Assembly: GCA_020053155.1 (NCBI GenBank)
Contig: JAGVNS010000081.1
Span: 1-11,503, forward strand
Source of the DNA: Nitrososphaerota archaeon
GTDB lineage: Archaea > Iainarchaeota > Iainarchaeia > Iainarchaeales > VGJJ01
Reading direction: 5' to 3'
Length of the DNA: 11,503 bases
Part shown: piece by piece, positions 7,138-11,386 of the stretch
Layout: each line of letters begins with the position of its first letter
How positions within the stretch are numbered: position 1 is the first letter of the stretch
Made by a program: the position numbers and the translations under genes
The notes under the pieces: generated by a model
What the model was told of the DNA's origin: nothing
Databases searched by the model: none
Seen by the model: only the letters and a program-made list of their open reading frames with translations

Positions 7138-7145
7138 TTAATATA
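7138..7145 (-). promoter_or_regulatory. TATA-like box for the helicase gene
   Basis: The minus strand reads TATATTAA, centred about 33 bp before the helicase ATG, predicting a leader of only about 5-7 nt. A second AT-rich stretch, CTAAAAATAG (7119-7128), is too close to the start codon to be the main box. Confidence 0.4.
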
Positions 7146-7199
7146 GGGGTGTAAGAAGGCCGCCCATTTTTTCCGCTTTACGCGGGTATCCACTCAAAG

Positions 7200-7215
7200 T
7201 AGCCCCGTGGAGATT
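7200..7215 (-). repeat. 16-bp copy of the tRNA-Gln 3' end (att-like direct repeat)
   Basis: Plus-strand TAGCCCCGTGGAGATT at 7200-7215 is identical to 7295-7310, the last 16 nt of tRNA-Gln (part of the T loop, the 3' T-stem strand, the 3' acceptor strand and the discriminator). Identity stops immediately after these 16 bp. A copy of a tRNA 3' end downstream of the gene is the usual footprint of site-specific integration, although only 79 bp lie between the copies and no integrase is in the window. The copy lacks a matching 5' T-stem strand, so it is not a second tRNA. Confidence 0.7.
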
Positions 7216-7216
7216 T

Positions 7217-7274
7217 GGAACAGCCGTTTTCGTCCGGCTGCCCCGAGGCCCAGGGTATCGCTGCGCGACACCCT
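7217..7274 (-). ncRNA. two stable hairpins downstream of tRNA-Gln, possible structured RNA
   Basis: Two 10-bp hairpins are visible: 7217-7244 (plus-strand arms GGAACAGCCG and CGGCTGCCCC, 8-nt loop) and 7252-7274 (arms AGGGTATCGC and GCGACACCCT, 3-nt loop). The three non-Watson-Crick positions become G-U pairs if the RNA is made from the minus strand, but A-C mismatches from the plus strand. This favours an RNA on the same strand as the tRNA and directly downstream of it. I do not recognise the family. There is no ACA tail of an H/ACA guide and no C/D boxes. It could be a processed trailer, a remnant of an integrated element, or a new small RNA. Confidence 0.3.
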
Positions 7275-7294
7275 TCCGGTTTACTTGAAAGGTA

Positions 7295-7367
7295 TAGCCC
7301 CGTGGAGATTCGAACTCCAGTCCTCGGGTTCAAAGCCCGATATCCTTGACCACTAGACGACGGGGCT
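7295..7367 (-). tRNA. tRNA-Gln (anticodon UUG)
   Basis: A complete 73-nt cloverleaf on the minus strand. The acceptor AGCCCCG pairs perfectly with CGGGGCT. The D arm is GTCT/GGAT with a 9-nt loop. The anticodon stem TCGGG/CCCGA is perfect, with loop CTTTGAA giving anticodon TTG (reads CAA). A 4-nt variable loop and the T arm TGGAG-TTCGAAT-CTCCA follow, and the discriminator is A73. No CCA is encoded and no intron is present. The A1-U72 pair is typical of archaeal tRNA-Gln, which is charged first with glutamate and then amidated by GatDE; gatE lies in this window. A TATA-like box about 40 bp upstream predicts a leader of about 14 nt. Confidence 0.96.
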
Positions 7368-7403
7368 ATTCAGTCGTACGTAGGGGAAAAAGCCCCGAAT
7401 AGG

Positions 7404-7411
7404 CTTTTAAG
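7404..7411. promoter_or_regulatory. shared TATA-like box between tRNA-Gln and the PLD nuclease gene
   Basis: CTTTTAAG on the plus strand (CTTAAAAG on the minus) is the only good TATA candidate in the 68-bp gap between the two divergent genes. Its centre lies 40 bp from the tRNA 5' end, giving a leader of about 14 nt, and 28-29 bp from the nuclease ATG, giving an almost leaderless mRNA. One near-symmetric box may serve both directions. Confidence 0.4.
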
Positions 7412-7435
7412 TCCCCCGTCCAACGTTCCATTTGC

Positions 7436-8008
7436 ATGAATTTCTCTCCCAAGATTATAGTGGGAATAGTGGCCATCGCGTTTGGTGTGGGGGTGGTGGT
7501 GGCAAACTATTATGGAGTTACCGGAATTGAAACGGTCCAACCTTCTATTGCCCTGTCATCCACATTCTCGGGTATTCAAGCTTCATTCTGTCCCTCCCCT
7601 GCGTGCGAAACCATTCCCATTGAAGCGTTGAAAACAACCCAATCTAGGCTTTGGATTGCCATGTATTCGTTTACCAATGAAAATCTAGCCAATGCCGCCA
7701 TCGAGGCCAAAAATAGGGGAGTAGATGTGCGCGTGATTGTGGAAAAACAGCAAGCCGGGGGAAAATATTCTCAACACGATGAATTGGCGGCGGCGGGAAT
7801 ACCAGTACGCATTGACACGAATCCCAATTTGATGCATCACAAGTTTGCCGTGTTAGATGAAACGTATGTTATTACGGGAAGCATGAATTGGACGGGGAAT
7901 GGGGTGAATGAAAACAACGAAAACGTGATGGTAATTGATTCTCTTGAATTGAATCAACAATTTGCGAATGAATTTGAGAAAGTGTGGGAAGAGAGCACTC
8001 CCATATAA
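7436..8008 (+). CDS. membrane-anchored phospholipase D-family nuclease (Nuc-like, single HKD motif)
   Basis: A 190-residue protein. Residues 7-24 are strongly hydrophobic, so it should be anchored or secreted with the catalytic domain outside the cell. The catalytic motif HxKx4D is seen once (His134, Lys136, Asp141 in MHHKFAVLD), followed by GSMNWT (148-153) and NENNEN, where the Asn/Glu of the family are found. Single-HKD members such as Salmonella Nuc work as dimers with one active site, and the length fits. SRLWIAMYSFTNENLANA and GVDVRVIVEKQQ are standard for the family. Two cysteines in FCPSPAC (52, 57) could form a disulfide. Likely a non-specific endonuclease, for example for scavenging extracellular DNA; the target cannot be read from sequence. 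It is divergent from tRNA-Gln and 24 bp upstream of the AHSA1-domain gene, probably in one operon. Confidence 0.9.
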   Translation: MNFSPKIIVGIVAIAFGVGVVVANYYGVTGIETVQPSIALSSTFSGIQASFCPSPACETIPIEALKTTQSRLWIAMYSFTNENLANAAIEAKNRGVDVRVIVEKQQAGGKYSQHDELAAAGIPVRIDTNPNLMHHKFAVLDETYVITGSMNWTGNGVNENNENVMVIDSLELNQQFANEFEKVWEESTPI

Positions 8009-8015
8009 TTGTAAA

Positions 8016-8022
8016 GGTGGTT
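8016..8022 (+). promoter_or_regulatory. ribosome binding site GGTGGTT that decides the AHSA1 start
   Basis: GGTGGTT can pair with the archaeal anti-Shine-Dalgarno AUCACC using one G-U pair. It lies 10 nt before the ATG at 8033 and would directly abut or overlap an alternative TTG at 8021, favouring 8033. The same GGTGGTT occurs before the antitoxin start at 8768. Confidence 0.4.
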
Positions 8023-8032
8023 GAATGGGTAT

Positions 8033-8467
8033 ATGTCTGAAAAGAAAAGATTCAAAACACGGAATAATGAGCCCGTAAAGAGTCGGAATATCCACCAATC
8101 CATTACTTTTGCGTGTACGCCCATGGAATTGTATACCGCGTTGATGGATTCTCACATTCACTCGGAGTTTACGGGAAGCCCGGCCGTTATTTCAAACCGT
8201 GAGACGGGAAAATTTACTGCCTATGATGGGTGGATTGAGGGAAAGAATCTCAAACTCATTCCCAACAAGAAAATCGTGCAGCAGTGGAGGGGGGCGGACT
8301 GGCCCAAGGGACATTACTCCATTGTAGAATACGAATTCTTTCCCATCCAGAATGGAACCAAGCTCGTTTTTTCCCAGAAAGACGTCCCCGCGCAATTCTA
8401 TTCAGACATATCAAAGGGATGGCGAGAACATTATTGGGAGAAGCTCAAAGCGATGTTGGAAAAGTAA
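8033..8467 (+). CDS. AHSA1/SRPBCC (START-like) domain protein
   Basis: A 144-residue protein of the AHSA1 branch of the SRPBCC ligand-binding fold (Aha1 C-terminal-like). Characteristic stretches are IHQSITFACTPMELYTALMD (helix after strand 1), HSEFTGSPAVISNRETGKF, AYDGWIEGKNLKLIPNKKIV, QQWRGADWPKGHYSIVEYEF, TKLVFSQKDVPAQFY and the C-terminal helix GWREHYWEKLKAMLEK. Members bind hydrophobic ligands or assist chaperones, and most prokaryotic ones have no known role, so no specific function is claimed. No signal peptide is present, unlike the nuclease just upstream, so the shared operon need not mean a shared pathway. The ATG at 8033 is preferred over a TTG at 8021 because of the upstream GGTGGTT and the conserved start of the domain. 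Confidence 0.88.
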   Translation: MSEKKRFKTRNNEPVKSRNIHQSITFACTPMELYTALMDSHIHSEFTGSPAVISNRETGKFTAYDGWIEGKNLKLIPNKKIVQQWRGADWPKGHYSIVEYEFFPIQNGTKLVFSQKDVPAQFYSDISKGWREHYWEKLKAMLEK

Positions 8468-8468
8468 A

Positions 8469-8579
8469 ATGGACGAGAAGTCATTCGGCCTTTTTGGAAA
8501 AAAGGTCAAGCAAAAGCATTTTGTTTTTGTGGGCCCCGTAAAACACGCTTGTTTTACTCGGGCCGGCGAAAAAGGTTGA
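8469..8579 (+). CDS. possible 36-residue small protein after the AHSA1 gene
   Basis: An ATG one base after the AHSA1 stop opens a 36-codon frame ending in TGA at 8579. The predicted peptide starts MDEKSFGLFGKKVKQKHF and continues with VFVGPVKHACFTRAGEKG. It is basic and has a single Cys. It is not a family I recognise. Tight spacing after the upstream stop would allow translational coupling. Against it: it is short, has no clear ribosome binding site, and its 3' half contains a strong hairpin (8532-8564) that could instead be a transcription terminator or other RNA element. Confidence 0.3.
   Translation: MDEKSFGLFGKKVKQKHFVFVGPVKHACFTRAGEKG
8532..8564. terminator. long hairpin downstream of the nuclease-AHSA1 genes
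   Basis: GTAAAACA (8538-8545) pairs perfectly with TGTTTTAC (8550-8557) around a CGCT loop. After a 1x2 internal loop, GGCCC (8532-8536) pairs with GGGCC (8560-8564). The structure is symmetric on both strands. It follows the last secure gene of the operon by about 65 bp, so a terminator or transcript-end stabiliser is plausible. No long T run follows, and it overlaps the possible small reading frame. Confidence 0.3.
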
Positions 8580-8690
8580 TACCTCGCCCTTTAGGGCGAC
8601 ATGCGTCGCCCACTGTTGGGCGAGCGAATACGCGAGCCGTGTCCCTTAAAATTACTGGATACCTCGGCCTTTAGGCCAGGAAGGGGGTCA
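8576..8690 (+). mobile_element. possible remnant or mini-element related to IS200/IS605 (hairpin-ended)
   Basis: Two similar hairpin units occur 80 bp apart: GATACCTCG-CCCTTTAGGGCGA (8578-8599) and GATACCTCG-GCCTTTAGGCC (8658-8677). Both share the GATACCTCG start and the TTTA loop, while two stem positions change together (C-G to G-C), so pairing is preserved. The first is preceded by TTGAT overlapping its start (8576-8580), and the second ends in AGGAAGGGGGTCA. Hairpins with such loops and a TTGAT-type target next to the left end are known from IS200/IS605 elements and their TnpB guide RNAs. Only about 115 bp remain and no transposase gene is present, so this would be a short derivative. A frame at 8601-8717 (MRRPLLGERIREPCPLKLL...) might be a transposase tail. 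A plain intergenic repeat is the alternative. Confidence 0.35.
8584..8624. repeat. four alternating complementary 6-mers able to form two exclusive folds
   Basis: TCGCCC (8584), GGGCGA (8594), TCGCCC (8606) and GGGCGA (8618) alternate. Fold A gives two adjacent hairpins: TCGCCC/GGGCGA with loop TTTA and TCGCCCA/TGGGCGA with loop CTGT. Fold B is nested: GGGCGAC (8594-8600) with GTCGCCC (8605-8611) inside, and CTCGCCC with GGGCGAG (to 8624) outside. The folds cannot coexist. Confidence 0.6.
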
Positions 8691-8695
8691 TTGGA

Positions 8696-8741
8696 TATGA
8701 TTCATTATGAATCATAATCGATACATATTTAAATCATTTAA
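8696..8741. promoter_or_regulatory. palindromic operator candidates at the toxin-antitoxin promoter
   Basis: There are three perfect palindromes. TATGATTCA-TTA-TGAATCATA (8696-8716) has 9-bp arms. ATTATGA-A-TCATAAT (8704-8718) overlaps it and shares half-sites. TTAAAT-C-ATTTAA (8729-8741) overlaps the TATA-like box. Overlapping inverted repeats just upstream of a ribbon-helix-helix antitoxin gene are the usual sites of autorepression by the antitoxin or the toxin-antitoxin complex. Confidence 0.55.
8725..8734 (+). promoter_or_regulatory. TATA-like box for the toxin-antitoxin operon
   Basis: ATATTTAAAT is centred near 8729, predicting transcription start near 8756. That is downstream of an ATG at 8741 and about 12 nt upstream of the ATG at 8768, which supports the shorter antitoxin. 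Confidence 0.45.
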
Positions 8742-8756
8742 TGGGTTGTAAGTATT

Positions 8757-8764
8757 GGTGGTTT
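8757..8764 (+). promoter_or_regulatory. ribosome binding site GGTGGTTT of the antitoxin gene
   Basis: GGTGGTTT ends about 4 nt before the ATG at 8768 and can pair with the archaeal anti-Shine-Dalgarno with one G-U pair. It favours 8768 over the in-frame ATG at 8741. Confidence 0.4.
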
Positions 8765-8767
8765 CGT

Positions 8768-9010
8768 ATGAATGTGATTTTGAGGGGAAAAACCAAAGCG
8801 ATTGCCGAAGTGATGGTGGAAGAGGGGTATGCCAACACTAAATCCGAGGCCGTGAGACTCGCATTGGTCGATTTTGGACAACACCATTTCGGCGAAGTCG
8901 ACCTCGTTAACCGAAAACTGGAAAAATTGAACAAAGACATTGCAGAGGGGAGAAGTAAGCTCTTGGCTCCTGAAGAAGCGTTGGGGAAGCATGCAAAATT
9001 TTTGAAGTAG
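8768..9010 (+). CDS. ribbon-helix-helix antitoxin of a type II toxin-antitoxin pair
   Basis: An 80-residue protein. The N-terminus fits a ribbon-helix-helix DNA-binding domain: strand MNVILRGKTK, helix AIAEVMVEEG, then the typical turn and helix NTKSEAVRLALVDFG. The C-terminal half (LVNRKLEKLNKDIAEGRSKL...) is charged and helical, as expected for the part that wraps and neutralises the toxin. It should bind the palindromes upstream and repress the operon. A longer start at 8741 would add nine residues (MGCKYWWFR) unlike the family; the predicted transcription start near 8756 and the GGTGGTTT sequence favour 8768. The toxin gene follows after 7 bp, the normal antitoxin-first order. Confidence 0.85.
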   Translation: MNVILRGKTKAIAEVMVEEGYANTKSEAVRLALVDFGQHHFGEVDLVNRKLEKLNKDIAEGRSKLLAPEEALGKHAKFLK

Positions 9011-9017
9011 GCAAAAT

Positions 9018-9281
9018 ATGCATGCGGCAACTTTTCATCAAGACTGGTCAGTATACTTTGATAAATTAGAGGACACGGTAAAAGAGCGGGTTGTAAAGAA
9101 AATCAGGAAAATCATTGAATATCCACAAAAGAGACATCTTGGTGGCAGAGCAAACTATTTTGTTGACGAAGTAGGACAATACAGAATTCTGTACATGGTT
9201 TTTGATGAAAAGAAAGAAGTCCGATTCTATTTTGTCGGGAATCACAAGGATTACGAGCGGTGGTACAAACAATTTTTCTGA
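9018..9281 (+). CDS. RelE/ParE-superfamily toxin
   Basis: An 87-residue protein with the compact RelE-like pattern. An N-terminal helical pair (FHQDWSVYFDKLEDTVKERV and VVKKIRKIIEYPQKRH) is followed by strands LGGRANYFVDEVGQYRILY, MVFDEKKEVRFYFVGNH and a C-terminal KDYERWYK. The YRILY and VGNHKDYERWY stretches are close to archaeal RelE-type mRNA interferases, which cleave mRNA on the ribosome. RelE versus ParE (gyrase) activity cannot be decided here. It starts 7 bp after the antitoxin stop with no visible ribosome binding site, so translation is probably coupled to the antitoxin. The length is normal and the gene appears intact. A T-rich stretch at 9308-9316 may end the transcript. Confidence 0.85.
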   Translation: MHAATFHQDWSVYFDKLEDTVKERVVKKIRKIIEYPQKRHLGGRANYFVDEVGQYRILYMVFDEKKEVRFYFVGNHKDYERWYKQFF

Positions 9282-9303
9282 GGTGAAAACTCAAGGCAAG
9301 CAT

Positions 9304-9333
9304 CCTGTTTTGTTTTATGGTATTCAACACCAT
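9304..9333 (+). terminator. T-rich stretch and short hairpin after the toxin gene
   Basis: TTTTGTTTT (9308-9316) is followed by ATGGT...ACCAT, a 5-bp stem. Archaeal termination often uses U-rich tracts, so this may end the toxin-antitoxin transcript before the convergent gatE. Weak evidence. Confidence 0.25.
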
Positions 9334-9383
9334 GGACTTCTTGTCCGTGTTCCGTATCAAACCGTGAACGATTGGCCATGAAA

Positions 9384-11288
9384 CTATTTTCCCGTCCGTC
9401 TCTTCAATTCTTTTTCCAGCGCCTGCGCAATGAAATACCCTTGTGCTTTTCCCCTCAAGGCTTGCATGCACAATCCCATGAGTGCGGATTGGGCCCCCAT
9501 TCCTTTGGCTAACACCAAGTGCTCATTCTTGTTCACGACTTGCTTCACGATTTTTTCCACTTCATCGTTATCGGTTTTTTCCAATTTCAAGTGGGTCATG
9601 ATTTGGGATAATGAATCGTGAGGATGAGTGGCCCATGTTTTTAGGATGGTGGGGAAGTGTTCCCGCAGCACGAGCTTGTTTTTTTCCGCCGCCAGGAGGT
9701 TTTCCAATTGCTCTTCCTTCAATTGGTCCACCTGAGGGTTTTCTTTTCGGACCATGGTAAAGGTAGAGAGGAGGAGGGTGGCGGCCGTTGTCGCGTCGTA
9801 CCCTTTTTCCAGCATTCGCTCGAAAAATCGCGCTTTGTTGTCCAGTTTCATCTCGTCCGCGAGCTTTTCGCTCAATTTTTTTTCCATGTAGCGTTTTTTC
9901 CGCTCGTTCGCGAATGCGGGTAGGTTTTGTTTGAGCGATTCGATCATTTCGTTCGTGATGGGAATTTCCCTCACATCCGTTTCGGGGTACATGCGCGCAG
10001 CCCCCGGAAGTGGGCGGGAATATTCCGAATTTCCTCCCTCCACCGGGTTCCGCGTCTCTTCAGGGATCCCCTCCAACAAATACGCGGCGCGGTGCTTGAT
10101 CACATCAATGGCGTAATGGGCTTTTTTCTCTTCACCCATAACGAGTGCAAAACTATCGTTGGATTGAGCGTGAACCATTTCACGTATTTTTTTGACTTCT
10201 TCCTCCACGATTCCGTAATTAGGCAATTCGTCCCCGTGCAGCAATCCCATGAGACCGGTCTTGACCTTGACGTGGGAGGAGATTTCGCTCCCAACTCTTC
10301 GACCCGGCTGCACTTCCTGACCCATCTTCCCATGCATATGGGGGAGGCGTACCGCGAGGATTTTGTGTCCTTTTTGCATCGCGGTTTGAATCATTTTGCT
10401 TTGACTTTTCTGCCATTCGTCCGTAATATCCACCGCACTCTGGCTGTGCACCATTTCCTTGGTCAATCCGCTTTTCGCCAATTCGTTTTTCAACTCGATG
10501 AGGGCGTTTTGCCGGAGCATTTCGCGTTTAACGTACTCATCAATCAAATCCACTTCCTGTATTCCCTTCAATTCCACCCGCGCACCATGGGGAACGGAAA
10601 TGTTGATGTCCTGTCGAATCGTTCCCAATCCCCGTTTCACTTTTCCCGTGATGCGCAGCACTTCCCCCATCTTGTATGCGACCTGCTTGGCCTGTTCGGG
10701 AGAATGGATGTCCGGCATCGTAGAGAGTTCGATGAGTGGAAATCCTAATCGGTCCAAGCGATATACCGCTTCGCTTTCTTTCCGTTCCACGGGTCGAGCC
10801 GAATCTTCTTCTAATGCAAGCGCTTGCAAACGGATGAATTTTTCATCCGGCAGTTCGAGCATTCCTCCAAATGAAATGTGCGTGGTGCGTTGGAATCCAG
10901 ACGTGTTGCTCCCATCTACAACGGTCTTGCGCATGACGATGGCGCTGTCTACGATAGTCGCGTGACACAGCAATGCCACTTCCAATGCCACGTGTAATGC
11001 TTCCTCATCCATAGTGGAGGGGGGTTCTTCATCCGTCTCGACTAAACTGGTGTTTTCGTGATGCCCCTGGTAGATGTACGTGAGATTCTTGTGTGTGGCT
11101 TCCAACGCTGCCACGTCAATCTGTCCCAGTTCACTGGCGACGGCATGAATTTTTCGCATGAACGTGAAATCGGGTTTTTCCTCGCGCAGGGTAGTGGGAC
11201 AGCGGGAGAATAATTTTCCCGTGTCTAACTGCTGGTGGACCTCTAATCCGCAGGTTACGGGAAAAGACTTTTCGGGAGAATTAGACAT
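9384..11288 (-). CDS. gatE: glutamyl-tRNA(Gln) amidotransferase subunit E
   Basis: GatE works with GatD (which frees ammonia from glutamine) to phosphorylate and amidate Glu-tRNA(Gln) into Gln-tRNA(Gln). This GatDE route is found only in archaea. The 634 residues match the family. The cradle/kinase domain shows CGLEVHQQLDTGKLFSRC (13-30), the acidic ETDEEPPS, VDGSNTSGFQRT, EEDSARPV, YRLDRLGFPLIE and GLGTIRQDINISV. The AspRS-like insert lies at about 285-420 (LAVRLPHMHGKMG, EISSHVKVKTGLMGLLHGDE). EYSRPLPGAARMYPETD (422-438) is a strong GatE signature. The YqeY-like tail (about 584-617: VVNKNEHLVLAKGMGAQSAL, CMQALRGKAQG) binds tRNA. The start at 11288 has a TATA-like box 25-26 bp upstream and no Shine-Dalgarno sequence, suggesting a leaderless mRNA. 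gatD is not in the window. The substrate tRNA-Gln is encoded at 7295-7367. Confidence 0.97.
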   Translation of the reverse strand: MSNSPEKSFPVTCGLEVHQQLDTGKLFSRCPTTLREEKPDFTFMRKIHAVASELGQIDVAALEATHKNLTYIYQGHHENTSLVETDEEPPSTMDEEALHVALEVALLCHATIVDSAIVMRKTVVDGSNTSGFQRTTHISFGGMLELPDEKFIRLQALALEEDSARPVERKESEAVYRLDRLGFPLIELSTMPDIHSPEQAKQVAYKMGEVLRITGKVKRGLGTIRQDINISVPHGARVELKGIQEVDLIDEYVKREMLRQNALIELKNELAKSGLTKEMVHSQSAVDITDEWQKSQSKMIQTAMQKGHKILAVRLPHMHGKMGQEVQPGRRVGSEISSHVKVKTGLMGLLHGDELPNYGIVEEEVKKIREMVHAQSNDSFALVMGEEKKAHYAIDVIKHRAAYLLEGIPEETRNPVEGGNSEYSRPLPGAARMYPETDVREIPITNEMIESLKQNLPAFANERKKRYMEKKLSEKLADEMKLDNKARFFERMLEKGYDATTAATLLLSTFTMVRKENPQVDQLKEEQLENLLAAEKNKLVLREHFPTILKTWATHPHDSLSQIMTHLKLEKTDNDEVEKIVKQVVNKNEHLVLAKGMGAQSALMGLCMQALRGKAQGYFIAQALEKELKRRTGK

Positions 11289-11309
11289 ACTTAAAATGGA
11301 TTATTGGTC

Positions 11310-11317
11310 ATTTTAAA
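11310..11317 (-). promoter_or_regulatory. TATA-like box for gatE
   Basis: The minus strand reads TTTAAAAT, centred about 25.5 bp before the gatE ATG, the spacing expected for a leaderless archaeal mRNA. Confidence 0.5.
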
Positions 11318-11342
11318 CCGCGCCCCTTGACTTCAACATTAA

Positions 11343-11385
11343 GGCCTTTTTTTGGGAGCAGATACGAAGCGCATGGAAAAAGGCC
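11343..11385. repeat. inverted repeat GGCCTTTTT / AAAAAGGCC upstream of gatE
   Basis: GGCCTTTTT (11343-11351) and AAAAAGGCC (11377-11385) are perfect 9-bp inverted arms, 25 bp apart. On the minus strand the first arm read is GGCCTTTTT, directly after the possible stop codon at 11387, so its T run could end a minus-strand transcript arriving from beyond the right edge. The T7 run at 11347-11353 could do the same for a plus-strand transcript. Confidence 0.35.
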
Positions 11386-11386
11386 G

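Noticed and set aside
7217..7274. H/ACA or C/D guide RNA
   Set aside because: No ACA after the hairpins, no kink-turn motif, and no C or D boxes in the expected places.
7160..7290. Second tRNA next to tRNA-Gln, suggested by the repeated CGGGGCTA end
   Set aside because: No 5' acceptor strand, anticodon arm or matching T-stem strand could be found; only the 16-bp 3' end is copied.
8576..8690. CRISPR array from the repeated GATACCTCG units
   Set aside because: Only two imperfect copies, 80 bp apart, and no cas genes in the window.
8741..8767. Longer antitoxin start at 8741
   Set aside because: It would lie before the transcription start predicted from the TATA-like box and adds residues foreign to the family.
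9927..10748. 273-codon plus-strand open frame opposite gatE
   Set aside because: It lies fully inside the well-supported gatE on the other strand. Its protein is rich in Phe and His with no recognisable domain, typical of an antisense shadow.
10459..10965. 168-codon plus-strand open frame opposite gatE
   Set aside because: Antisense to conserved gatE motifs; Ser/Arg-rich composition without domain features.
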